64,000 nt of DNA. Source: Euglena gracilis (taxonomy: Eukaryota > Euglenida > Euglenophyceae > Euglenales). Numbering within the stretch: position 1 is the first letter of the stretch; every line of letters begins with the position of its first letter. Location: the NCBI GenBank assembly GCA_039621445.1, contig CP154956.1, positions 20,611,295 to 20,675,294 of the forward strand, read 5' to 3'. The notes beneath the pieces were generated by a model, which worked only from the letters and a program-made list of their open reading frames with translations, made no database searches and had not been told where the DNA came from. A program made the position numbers and the translations under genes. Shown here piece after piece: positions 1-10,556 of this stretch.

Positions 1-2094
1 TCACCCCCCCCCCCGGGGGGATTCTTGGACTTGTTGTGAGCTTGTGCGTGACAAGGCTTTTAACTTCGCAGAGATGGGAAATGCAAAAAAAAATTGTGTG
101 GAAAAAAAACCAAGCATTAAATAAATATGCAAGATATGGTCGAAAACGTGGGGGGGAAGCATTTCTATGCACCAACCGGCGGGCAGTGCTGGAAGAATAT
201 CTCAAAAAAATCCAGTTATAAACACCTAACCCAACTTTGGGTGAAAAAAATAACCCCGGGGTTACATTTGGGAGAAGAAGACAATATGGTTTGGCTCGAA
301 AGGGGGAGGGAGGTGGAAATCAAAAACATCGACACGGAAAGCATCGGAAGCTCAGAAAAATTGAAGCTTCAGGCTGCCAGGAAGAATGTTTGCCTGGCCA
401 GTACCATACAGTCACAACACAGATTGCTATGAAGGGCCCTGGCCACTCACCACGCAGCAAACTGGGCCAGAAGCGAAGTTAGTGCCGGCCATAAACAGAC
501 AAGAAGCCTTAGTGCAACTAAGGGGGGTTACAAAGAGGGGACAATCTAATTTATTTACAACCTGCAATTGAAGAAGTCGAACACGACTTTTGAAGAAATC
601 ACTGCAGATGAGCTTCATACCAATTGGCTGACAATGGTTGAACGCCGAGGAACAAAATTGCCCCAGTCCCCATTTGCTTCAGCGGCACCAGCAGAAGATG
701 GACGGGGAGGAATACCCTGAGCAACATGGGCGCAAATGAAAGTGAAGTGCCGCTGCCATAAGAAAACCCTGAAAAACCTGAGATTGGAGGGCTATGCGAG
801 AAAATCTGGTGGGGGGTCAACCCCCACCCACCCACCACAGCAACAAGAGATTCTTTTGGTGTTGAACGAAAATTTTGACCTGCATCCCCAGAAAAACTTA
901 AAGCCTGGTTGGAGAGGGGGGTCGGAGCCCCATAACAGGATGGGGATGAGGAGAGGCCAGACTCCCCTGCCCGCCACCCAAAGTGTTTAAGCGGTTCTGT
1001 ACAGCCCTGAGGATGGGCAGGGAGCTTTCCTTTTGGACAGGGTAATGCAAATTATAACCTGATGTTTGAAATGAGAATGCGCTTTCATTTTTCTTGCTCC
1101 TTCTCATTTCTCCATTAGATGCATCACAAACATAGAAATATGCTGACAGTTTCCATCTGGGTAATATCTGGAATATTCTAGAACCACTCGGGGTACCAAG
1201 ATGGACATACCGCATGGCATGGCCCTGACATTTTTTTGGAAACACCTTTCATGGGGCTGTTGTTATAATGATTCACCATCATTCAATTCTTATTGAACAC
1301 TATGACATGTGCATTATTCATTTATCCACATGTGTTGCTATTTTCACAGAAGGTTTTTATTAACTATAACTGAATATTGAAAAAAAATAGAATTGGATGA
1401 ACGTATTGAGAAAAGATTTAACTTGAAATTATAAAATAATTCTCTGAAAAAGAAAAAAAACAATATGGGAGCATTATGGGAATATGGGAATATGGGAACA
1501 CACCAAACAAACCCAAAAACCCAACTTCTGCTTTTAAGACTTTCATGGCATGAAAAAAATAGAACTGCAAAGCTCACTGAAATGTGCCTGATCAACAAAC
1601 AAGATGGCACACCTGTCGAGGAATCAAATACTGTTTCTCTGGCGAAAAAGTTGTCTTACTCGTTGACGATGCCGGATAACAATGCGGGGTTTGGGTCGTA
1701 AGAAATGTTGTTGGGACACCCAATCGCCAGGAGGGTGGGCTGGGTTTGGCTTGGCATACAGAAATCACAACTTCTGGCTCTCCCAGGACTGGCCACAACT
1801 TTCAGGGGCATGCCAATGTGGACAGACTATCGCAACGCCCCCTTTGGCTGGGATGAGATAATAAACATCTGTCTTCTCAGAGGGAAAATGAAAAAAAATA
1901 GAAATAGAATATACCTCTGGCAATAGGCTGTGAAGAGGGGCTGGGTTGTGCGTTGAGCACCAGCCACAAAATTTGGGTCGCACAAAAAAATTATATCCCC
2001 ACTCGGGTGTTTTTTAAGGACCCTGGGGGTTCGGACCCACCCCCTGGCCTGGGGAGGGCCGGGGGGCGGGGGCTCAGACCCACCCACCCACCCC
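1..2094. other. Non-coding stretch, no gene recognised
   Basis: Mixed AT-rich and G/C-homopolymer-rich DNA. The short open frames have no recognisable domain and carry homopolymer-derived residues. The only identifiable content is a dispersed repeat at 431-530, annotated separately, and a C/G-rich block from 2030 leading into the next element. A short host exon cannot be excluded. Confidence 0.5.
431..530 (-). repeat. Dispersed repeat shared with 62.5 kb
   Basis: The reverse complement of this segment matches 62497-62592 over about 90 bp. Shared parts are a palindromic TTAGTTGCACTAA, GGCTTCTTGTCTGTTTATG, and GGCCCAG followed by GTGGTGAGTGGCCAGG. A shorter, diverged match lies at 62812-62870. 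No coding potential is visible. It is a dispersed repeat of unknown class; the copies differ by scattered substitutions. Confidence 0.6.
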
Positions 2095-2255
2095 CAGGGT
2101 ATTAAGTGAGTGGGGAGGGGGGGGGTCTGGACCCCCTTCCTCCCCCTGGAGGGGGTGGGTCAGACCACCCCCCTGTGGGTCTGGACCCCCCCTCTCCCCT
2201 GGGGGGGGGGGTCTGACCCCTCCGCAAAAAAAAACACCACCCACTTAATACCCTG
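2095..2255. mobile_element. Short hAT-like MITE with 8-bp target duplication
   Basis: Ends are CAGGGTATTAAGTGAGTGGG and its near-perfect inverse CCACCCACTTAATACCCTG. The 8 bp on each side (2087-2094 and 2256-2263) are both CCCACCCC. TIRs starting CAGGG plus 8-bp duplications are typical of non-autonomous hAT elements. The interior is poly-G and poly-C with no ORF. Because the flank is low complexity, the duplication alone is weak evidence. Confidence 0.55.
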
Positions 2256-3174
2256 CCCACCCCCCCTCCCCCCGGTCACAAAACTTCAAAAAAAAATGAG
2301 GGGAACGCAACATGGACCCTCAGACAACACAACACAAAAAAAAACTTTCAAATAAACGCAAATAAACACAAAAAACGCAGATTGCGTGCAATTTCAGTGA
2401 CTCCTCAGGAGACTGGGAAGCCCAATTGAGTCCAAAAAGACCATGCAGATGGTCCAACCAACCGGAGGACGGGGGCTCTGAGACAACCCTCCTCCCGCTA
2501 AATGAGCCATTTTGTGACCTGAAAATTACCCCGCACCGAAAACCAAAAACATCCAGAACACTCCCAACATCCACAAATTTGATGCAATAGAATCCAAAAT
2601 TGCCAAAAAAAATACCAACTTCGCATTTTGAGGGATGTTTAAAACCGATGCACTGAAAAAATTTGTCTGGGAGAGGCAATCCAGTTCGGCCCCTGATAAT
2701 CGTGAATTGCCTCGCAATTTATAGGGCATGAAACTGTGAACAGAGTATTTTGGGGGGAAAACCCAAAAATTGCCCAAAACCTCCAACACCCCCCCCCCTA
2801 AAGTGGTCGATCCAGGTCCAGACGATCCAGCTATCGGGGGGGGGGGGGGATGTCTGAACCCCCCACTGCCGACCCTCTACTCTCCATAGACAAGGACTCT
2901 CCTTAGACTTAGGACTTAAAAAACAACCTGCAAGGAAGAACATCGCTCCCGATCTTGGCCCATGCCCTGGCCCACCACAGCCCAGATATACGACAAGATC
3001 AGGGGGTTAGGCAATATGATACATGTTTGGGACAATCATTCAGACTTTTTCTTTGCATCAATAAAAATAAAAGCATTCACAAAAACAATAAAAAAAACTT
3101 AAAATGGTTTGACAAAAACATCCAATCATTCAAAAAAATGCAAATTATCAAAAGGGGTTCTGTCTATACATGTA
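2256..3174. other. Non-coding stretch, no gene recognised
   Basis: Contains C/G homopolymers and an A-rich zone around 3060-3110. Open frames on either strand show no recognisable motif. Confidence 0.5.
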
Positions 3175-3314
3175 CCCTCACCCCCCCCCTATTTGGCTAA
3201 TGACCAGGCTCCTTCAGACCCTCCATTAGCCAATTAGGGGGGACAATTAATGGCGGGGGTAAGAGCCAGTTAGGCCGACCCCCACCCCTAATTGGGCAAT
3301 TGGGGGGGTGAGGG
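3175..3314. mobile_element. TA-flanked MITE with CCCTCACCCC / GGGGTGAGGG ends
   Basis: A 140-bp non-coding element starts CCCTCACCCCCC and ends GGGGGGTGAGGG. TA lies immediately outside both ends (3173-3174 and 3315-3316). The same termini recur at 8286/10554 and 61351/61524. The interior holds several copies of an ATTAGCCAATTAGG-like motif. TA duplication is typical of Tc1/mariner-type and some other cut-and-paste elements; the superfamily is not certain. Confidence 0.6.
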
Positions 3315-3316
3315 TA

Positions 3317-5144
3317 CTCAGTGTGCCACGGCACAAAAAAGGACATCCCGCCGGTCGCAAAGCAAAGAAATTTCTTTTGCCGCGGCTGTCATGGCACATG
3401 CAAAGTTTATTGCCAAGGCCAGTCACGGGGCAAGGAAACAATTTTGCGGTGGTGCCAGGCGCACACACTTTTTTTGCCGCAGTGCAACGATGCAAATTTC
3501 ATCACCAGTGAAGCACCTGACAACGTTATCGGTGATAAGGAGTGAAACAAAACAACAAAGCCAACACAAAAATTCAGCCTCAGTTGTGTTTGAGAGAGTA
3601 TAAAACAGGACAGACAGGGGGAAACAATATTCTGTTACCGCACCATTGATAGCGGCCCTGCCTCATTCATGGCAGCAGAAGGAAGGTGTTCGCAGCGCAA
3701 GGAAAAAAAATGAAAACTGCCGCTGGTTGTGACTCAAACATCAAAAACTTCCGCGACGGTCGCAGCGCACACTTAAAAGCTGGAGTGGCAGTCGTGCACA
3801 GATAAAATTTTGTTGCAGCACTTCTGAGCAGGCTATTTTTAAGACCTTGTCTCCCCCTCCGACCTTGTCCCATACCTGGGCTAGCGTGAGCCGGGGTATG
3901 GGACAAGATCGGGGGGGATGGTTGTCCCCCCTCCCTTGGGGTGGGAAGTATCAGAAGGTCATTGCACCAAAGTTTCAATCTGATTTGTCCAAATTTGATC
4001 CTGGGTGGTCTGGACATCGGGTTCATGACAGAACCAGACTTGCAGTTAGTGCAACCGGAAGAAATGTTTTCTGCGCGGCCCGACCACCGCGGAATTTTTT
4101 TTGCAGTGCAACTGAATATTGGGGGGGGGAGACTTTTGAACAGGTCAAAATTTCTGGATTTTGGCTGAAGAGGGTGGGGGACTCAACCCAGAGAAACTTT
4201 CAGAACCCTACCGTAGTGTCCAAAAGACACATGCTGCACGCATACGACATTTTTTAGAACTTTTGAGTCCGAAAGTGTGCAATTAGGAATTTATACACCA
4301 TCTTTTCACAGTTTTGATTCCTAGTTCGAACACAAAACTCCCCACATCGTGCAAGCCCCATTCTGGGATCTGAGTAACCTGCATGTGGGTTATGGGGGGT
4401 CACGGGGGGAGGGGCGTACACCCCCAATTGAGTGTCTTGCAAACAAGCTTCCTTTTACCATCCCCATAAGAGATAGCATAGCATAGCAGATAGCACCAGC
4501 GCTTTTTGGGTCCCGGTGGCTGCTCACCTTGAAAATGACCATTTTCAGGCCTCCGGCGCCTTTGGCACCAATGGTGTGCCATGCACTTCCCATCCTGCGG
4601 GTTGGGCGGGTCGAAAATATCTTCTTGCTGCCCAAGCACCCCCCGGGGATGAACTTCCTTTAAAAGAAGCTTGCTTGAGAACCCCAAGAATCGCAAAACT
4701 CAACAAAACCAGCATTGATTCTCGACAAGCGCAGCTGCAAGTTTGCAACAGGTCTCCTTCTTCAAAACAACACTCATTGGATGATTAAAAGCACTTCTGG
4801 AGGACACATTCAAGAACATTTTGTGGGCATGCAGCTATCACATTCTATCATGTCGCATGTTACCTTTGAAGAAAGAGACCAGGTCTCACGTCACCTTCAA
4901 TGGACAGTGCAAAATGTTACTTCAGTTGAATCTTGATTTTTGGCATTAAAATAATTCAAAAGCTGCTTTTTGGCGAGGTTATTCACCTTGCCCCTCTCCC
5001 CCTGTCCCACGAAATGTTCCCAGGAAGCCCAATCGGACAAAGAGGGGGGGGGACAATAAAGTACAAAGGAATTTCATTGGCCCAGCAAAAAAAAAAAACA
5101 ACCTCGGAGAAACTTTGGGGTTTTGGGTCCCCCTCCCCCCCCCA
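3317..5144. other. Non-coding stretch with small palindromes
   Basis: No gene recognised. A GC-rich inverted repeat lies around 3850-3925, with CCCATACC and GGTATGGG arms around TAGCGTGAGCC. The end near 3940-3965 (GGGAAGTATCAGAAGGTCA) resembles the right terminus of the element at 14865-15292. The remainder is C/G-homopolymer-rich sequence without supported coding potential. Confidence 0.4.
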
Positions 5145-6338
5145 GGTGAAGTTCACCGTTGAAAGTTCACCTGGGGGTCCCGGATCCCCCCCCCCCTCCG
5201 CCTAACCCAACGGTGAACTTCACCAGTGAAGTTCACCACAAGAGCACTTTTTTTGCCAAAAATGGGCAAAAATGGCATTTTGGGCAAGTTTTCGGATATT
5301 CTGATGAAATTCCATGAACCACAAAATGGCCATTTTGAGATGGAAAAGGAGCGAGATTTTACCTATCAAATTCTCACCCCCAACCATTCAAAACGGTGAA
5401 GTTCACCGGTGAAGTTCATCGGTTAAACCGGCGTTTGAGACGCCGGGTTCAGGACAGAACCGGCGTCCCCCCCACGGGTTTTCCGGACGCCGGTTCTGTC
5501 CTAAAACCCGGCGTTAGGAACGCCGGTTTTGTCCAAAACCCGGCGTCTGGTTTTCATTCCTAAAAATGTCACCAAAAGTGCCCAAAAGTGACCCTAAGGT
5601 GCTGGTATGGCTGTTTCAACCATCTAGGACAACCATCTGGGGGACCACTGGGGTGGATATCCAAATTTGGTGAAAATTGGCCCAGATTTGGAAATAGAGT
5701 AATGTGCGGCTAACGTTGCACACAGCCCGAGATACGCTCGCGATCGTCGGATCGGCCAGAATCTGAGTCGAAATGTGTGGTGATTTTCAGTGATTTTTGG
5801 TTTAAGATGCTGAATAAACTTTTAAACAGAAACGTTTTTTCTCTTCAAATCGACCACCTGAGGGGTCCTAGGGGGCACCAGAGTTGTGAAATTAGGATTT
5901 TACACTGACAGAAAATAAGAGCTCCAGGCGGCGTGGCTGAATTTGGTGGTGATCGCCAGTCGTCTGATGAAAAGAGCTTTCGATTGAGGGGTGACTTTGT
6001 ACCAGGACGATCGACACAGCCAGAAATACCCTCGCGATCGCCGGAATTTGGTGAAATGCAAAGTGGCGTGACATTGCAGATAAGTGGTCGGGGATTGGTA
6101 CTGGGAGTGTCCTTTGACCGAAGGGTGGGGACGCCGGTTCTGTCCTGAACCCGGCGTCTCTAAAACGCCGGTTTAAACAAGGGGTGGCGGACGCCGGTTC
6201 TGTCCAAAACCCGGCGTCCGGAACTCCGGGTTTTGGACAGAACCGGCGTCCGCCACCCCTTTTTTGTAGTAGAAGTTCATCGGTGAAATTGACCATTGAA
6301 AGTGCCCCCCTCCCCCCGATGAACGGTGAACTTCACCG
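5145..6338. repeat. Outer fold-back element with GGTGAAGTTCACCG termini
   Basis: GGTGAAGTTCACCG near 5145 is mirrored by CGGTGAACTTCACC at 6324-6337, with further copies of GTGAAGTTCACC-like motifs just inside both ends (5214-5240, 5395-5422, 6273-6295). The motifs are themselves palindromic, so the region can form nested hairpins. A second element (5423-6272) lies inside. No ORF is supported. It is probably a non-autonomous DNA element; precise outer ends are uncertain. Confidence 0.4.
5423..6272. mobile_element. Fold-back element (CGCCGG/GGTTCTGTCC arms), copy 1
   Basis: This 850-bp non-coding element has ends built from alternating GACGCCGGGTT, CAGGACAGAACCGGCGTCC and their inverses. An 11-bp direct repeat AAGTTCATCGG abuts it on both sides (5412-5422 and 6273-6283). 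A second copy at 53859-54822 interrupts a LINE and shares the interior and the terminal TTTTTTGTAGTAG. Part of the interior also recurs, diverged, at 61.2-61.6 kb. Duplications of 9-11 bp would suit Mutator-like elements, but the flank is itself repetitive, so the class is inference. Confidence 0.6.
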
Positions 6339-6414
6339 GGGGCCCGGTCCCCGTACTGCCTAACCTCCCTCTGTTGGCCAGGGCCCATGAGGTGGGAACA
6401 AAGGGGGGGGGGGC

Positions 6415-6482
6415 AAAAGGCGGGGAGAGAGAGCGCGAGAGGGAGAGAGAGAGAGAGTGGGAGGGAGGGAGGGAGGGAGGGA
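6415..6482. repeat. Purine microsatellite (GA)n/(GGGA)n
   Basis: A run of GAGAGA followed by GGGAGGGA repeats, all purine on the plus strand. It lies between fold-back DNA and non-coding sequence, and neighbouring open frames are artefacts of the repeat. Confidence 0.8.
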
Positions 6483-8285
6483 TTATTGTTTTGAAAATCA
6501 AAAAAAGACAAACAAAATATTCCTTAAAAGCTCAACCATCAGACCCCAAAATGGGGTCTCATTTGGGGGGGTGTTCCATACAATACCATACAAACATGCA
6601 CAATTGCATTCCAAATAACCTTCCAAAACATGTCACAGCGCACGTCGTAACAAACTCTGGCCATTTTTTTATCCTGAAATGACAGACTCCCCTCAAAAGA
6701 CACCTGCGTGCTCACATGTGGTTCGGATGCCCCATTTTCAATCCAGAGGAGCAATGAAATGAAGCTGATGAGGACAATAGAACTTGAAAACATGAACAAA
6801 ACTACACAACAACTGCGCGGAACAAGAAACAATTTCACACACGGTGGATGGTTTGGAGGGGTCTATGGGGAGTAGGTAAATTCTTAAGGACCCCGCGGGG
6901 GGAAGGGGGGGGGGGGGCAACTGGCTGGCACAGCCCACCAGCTGGTGTGCATTTTTTCAGCTAAATTCCCCCCCCCCAAAAATGCCAAAATTGATTGCTT
7001 TTGGCCATCTTTGACTGCCTTTTTCAAAAATTTAGCTTTGCATTTGTGCCGAATTTTGTGCGGTCCGCCTGGCTTCACCAGGCTACGAAAATGGGGTCGG
7101 CCAGGAATGGCTGAAAGTGGCCGCTCAGAAAAAATTTAGGGCTTTGGACTGAAATCCATTATTTTAAACCATTTTGGCCTGAGTGGCCAAAATGAATGAC
7201 CCCCCCCCCGGGGTGGGGAGGGTAGACAGTCGAGTTCGGGTCCCAAACTCCCCCCTTGTATACGGCGCGATCAAATTTGGGCTTTTGCGGGTGCACTATT
7301 TGTGCCTTGGTGCCCAAAGTTCACCTGCAAATGTTAAAAACGCGAAATGCATAAAGATATATGCCCCCTTCCCCTGGGACTGTGGGAAGCCCGTGAATTT
7401 TGGCAACAGTTTTAAGACAAGATTGGGGCTCAATCACAATCCCTTTGATTAAAAAATGGCAAGAAAAATCGTTGCCTTTGCCACCCCCCGCCTGCGACTC
7501 ATGTGTGCAACCCCGTTAGGGAATTTCTTAAGCTGGACCTCCATAGCTTACCGACCCCCCTGGGGGATGAGGGGGGTCGCTTTCCACTTTCAAAAAACCA
7601 GTGAGTCACTTTTTGAAAACCAGTCACCCACTTTCTGCCCCAGGCACGAGGGGGGGGTCCCGCGGGACCCCCCTCCTTGTCGAGTTGTGAACTCAACCAG
7701 ACCGGTTGAGTTCGCGGGAGGGGGGTCTGGACTGGTCAGATACGGGGGGGGGGGGGGGCTTGCGGTTCCCCCTTTCGACTTCCAAACTAAACCAGACAAC
7801 GTATAGTGCACCCATGAATGTATCACAGCTGTCATGTATGGCACCTGTGAACGGAATGGCATTTTTTCAGTTTTTCTCCAATGGTCTTCTCCCCCAGAGT
7901 CCAATATCCCTCCGCCAAAATGATGGACTAGCAAAAGGTAATTTTTCGCTTCTTTGCTGCAGCGATAGTTCAATGCCCAAGTCGCCCCTTGACTCAACAA
8001 TCTGGCACGAAAAGTTTCAGGGATTTCTTCCAGGCTGACCAACCCCGGGGGAAGTCGCCTTCTGTCATTTTATGATCTTTTTTTGGCACCTTCTGTGCGG
8101 GAATGCATTGGCCGAGCACCAGGCACTTTTGGTCGTGTGTGCCCTAACCTCCCCCCCCCAAGCTATGGAGGTGTTCAGACCGCGGTTACAATTTGCGGTT
8201 ACATCGCGGTTACCATGCCCCCCCAAGCTCTTCCCGTCCCCGGGACCCTTTACGGCCTAATGGGAACAGTAACCCCCCCCACTTA
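6483..8285. other. Non-coding stretch, no gene recognised
   Basis: Contains small GC palindromes, for example GGGGTCCCGCGGGACCCC near 7655-7675. Open frames of up to 150 codons (7590-8042, minus) show no motif I recognise and include proline runs from poly-C. I see no support for a gene. Confidence 0.45.
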
Positions 8286-8671
8286 CCCTCACCCCCCCCC
8301 TATTTGGCTAATGGCCGGGCTCCTTCAGACCCCCAATTAGCCAATTAGGGGGGGGGGGGACAATTAGGGGGGGGCTCGAGGACCCCGACCCATAATTTTT
8401 GACGTGTGCAAAATTGGTCGATTTTTTGTGCATTTTTGGATTCGTCATGACTTTTTCTTATCCGGCAATTTTTAACATTTTCGAAACGGACGTTTTTGGA
8501 GGTTTTCTGAGCCCTTGCCGAAATTGGCCAAAGTTGGCCAAGGGAACGTCCATTGGCCAATTGGGCTAACCCCCCCCCCCTAAATGGGTAATGGACCTCC
8601 CTTAAGGACCCCCCAATTAGCCAATTAGGGGGGGGGCAATTAGGCAGAGCTGGCGTTTTTTTTTGTTTTTT

Positions 8672-10032
8672 TATAATCGTGGACTGAGGCCCGACGCCTG
8701 CCCTGTATATCGTGGATTGGAACACGAAATACAGTGCAGGCGTTGACCCACCCTGGCGCCTGCCCTGTATTTCGTGGACTCAGTCCACGAAATACAGGGC
8801 AGGCGCCGGGGGGGTCAACGCCTGCACTGTATTTCGTGGACTGAGTCCACGAATATCAGTGCATGGTTTTTGTGGACTGGATTTTTTGACATATTACCAC
8901 TGTCAAAGAGATACTCAATGCAAATCCTTGCCTTTGTACTTCACAATGAGCAGAACACAAAAAGAATGCTTTAGCCACTGAAAAGGGGACCCAACGAAGT
9001 GGCTAGTGAAACAGCTAGTGCTGTTTCCAGATTCCACAAAGGAATCAACCTCCAGCCTCCGCAGAACCTCTGGGCGGTAGCCTGTGCAGAAACCCAGAAT
9101 CAAAATATTGGCCCATTGGGCCTCAAAGGGCTTTGTCCGTCCACTTCTCACAACACCCGTGGCAACTCGTCATCCTGTAAAATTTCTTGGGGGGAGCACA
9201 GCCTGGTTTGCCGCTTTTTTGGTGAGTTCACGGGTGTAAGCAGACTGAAAGAACCGCGGGAACTTTGAAAACTGGGAGTTGGAGGAAGGCACCGCTTGGG
9301 TTTCTGGCTTGATTGAGGAGTATGCTCGTCCCACGGCAGTCAGGTAGCCGCGGAAGGAGGATGCTTTCACGATGGCGCTGCATCTTTGACCGGCCTGTGC
9401 CCACCATTGATCCCACAGTTGCCTGATTTGGGCTGTGCCGTCAACCAACAAACTGGGATCAATCATCCAGCCGGCACTGGCAACAAAAAAGTCATCCAGA
9501 TCATCATACACTGCCTATAGGTCCTGACACAGTTGATGGAAATCCATCAAATGTGCCAAGGCACAAATCCAGCTGGCTTATTTGCTGTTGCTTGTTGGAG
9601 CAAAGTCCTGTGAACTGGATCGACGACTGGTTTTTTTTGTCGTCGATGATTTTCTCCAACACGGCCAAAAATTCAGATGTTTTCGGGGGACGAGGGAGCA
9701 TGATGATAGCCGCGCGTTTTGCCATTAGTGTAGAAAAGCAACTGGAAAAAGAGCATTGTTTCAGTCCACGAAATACAGGGCAGGCGTTGCCCACCCCCCC
9801 CCCCGGCGCCTGCCCTGTATTTCGTGGACTGAGTCCACGAAATACAGGGCAGGCGCTGACCCCCCCTGGCGCCTGCCCTGTATTTCGTGGACTGAGTCCA
9901 CGAAATACAGGGCAGGCGCCTCGTGGACTGAAAATTTTGAATTTTTTTTGTAAAAAAATGCTCCTAATCCGATGCGTGAAGCCAGTCAACGATATACAGG
10001 GCAGGCGTCGGGCCTCTTAGTCCACGATTATA
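8672..10032. mobile_element. Inverted-repeat element carrying a recombinase-like ORF
   Basis: The left end TATAATCGTGGACT, with AGGCCCGACGCCTGCCCTGTATATCG just inside, is repeated in inverse at 9985-10032. Arms are about 45 bp with one or two differences. The subterminal zones (8750-8860 and 9760-9920) are packed with palindromic copies of CCTGCCCTGTATTTCGTGG and its inverse. One interrupted minus-strand ORF lies in the middle. Long terminal inverted repeats with a recombinase gene could suggest a DIRS-related or unusual Crypton-like element; no named family can be assigned. Confidence 0.45.
8915..9511 (-). pseudogene. Possible tyrosine-recombinase-like pseudogene
   Basis: A minus-strand reading frame runs from 9511 to 8915 with one in-frame TGA at 9170-9172. 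Before the stop it has an alpha-helical region with WDQWW and ASSFRGYLTAVGRAY. Beyond the stop, ILILGFCTGYRPEVLRRLEVD resembles the first arginine box of tyrosine recombinases (consensus near TGLRxxELxxLxxxD). The downstream part that should hold the H-x-x-R box and the tyrosine is not seen, so the gene appears truncated as well as interrupted. It is the only sizeable ORF of the surrounding inverted-repeat element. The assignment rests on one motif and is weak. Confidence 0.3.
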
Positions 10033-10146
10033 GAAAAAATTGTGGGTGTTACGCGTATATGGGCCGTATAACGGGTCATGGGCGCCTGCGGCGCCCATGA
10101 CCCGTTATACGGCCCGTATACGGGTTACACCCACGATTTTTCTATA
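10029..10146. repeat. Long near-perfect palindrome (about 58-bp arms)
   Basis: The arms begin TATAGAAAAA and end TTTTTCTATA, and meet at GGCGCC-TGC-GGCGCC near 10082-10094. Only a few arm positions mismatch. It could be a fold-back MITE inserted at TA, or a cruciform-forming repeat. There is no coding capacity. Confidence 0.7.
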
Positions 10147-10556
10147 AAAAAAAACAAAAAAACGTGTTTTTTTTAAAAAAAACGGCAAAAAAAACGGTTT
10201 TTTTTAAAAAAACGGCCGAATCAAGCGCCAAGTCGCCGGCAACGGAAAAACTCAAAAAAAAACACCACACACATGCAACCCCCCCTTTCCTCGGTTTTGT
10301 ATTGACCTTTGAAGCATGGGCAAAAGAGGTTGGTTGAGAAAATAGCTATAAAAGTGACAGAAAAAAATGCAACAATTCCAAGATCATGTTGGGAACTGCC
10401 CAAAAAAAAATGAAAAATTTTTTTTCCACCATACCCCCGCTGGCGTTTTTTTTTGTTTTTTTTAAAAAAAACACAAAAAAAACCAAAAAACCCCGTTTTT
10501 TGTTTTTTTTTGTTTTTTTTGACTGCCGGCTTTGCAATTAGGGGGGGGTGAGGGTA

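Larger units (their letters stand above)
8286..10554. mobile_element. TA-flanked element enlarged by nested insertion
   Basis: The left end CCCTCACCCCCC follows TA at 8284-8285, and the right end GGGGGTGAGGG precedes TA at 10555-10556, matching the family at 3175 and 61351. The first ~100 bp also repeat the interior of the 3175 element (TATTTGGCTAATG, CTCCTTCAGACC, AATTAGCCAATTAGG). At 2.3 kb it is far longer than its relatives because an inverted-repeat element carrying an ORF (8672-10032) and a long palindrome lie inside. Pairing of these two ends is an inference. Confidence 0.45.

Noticed and set aside
6173-6511. Serine/leucine/proline-rich ORF near 6.3 kb as a membrane protein
   Set aside because: The SLSLSLPL pattern is the translation of the (GA)n microsatellite.
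8756-8835. Telomere or centromere satellite
   Set aside because: The repeated CCTGCCCTGTATTTCGTGG core is limited to the ends of one inverted-repeat element and is palindromic, not tandem over long range.
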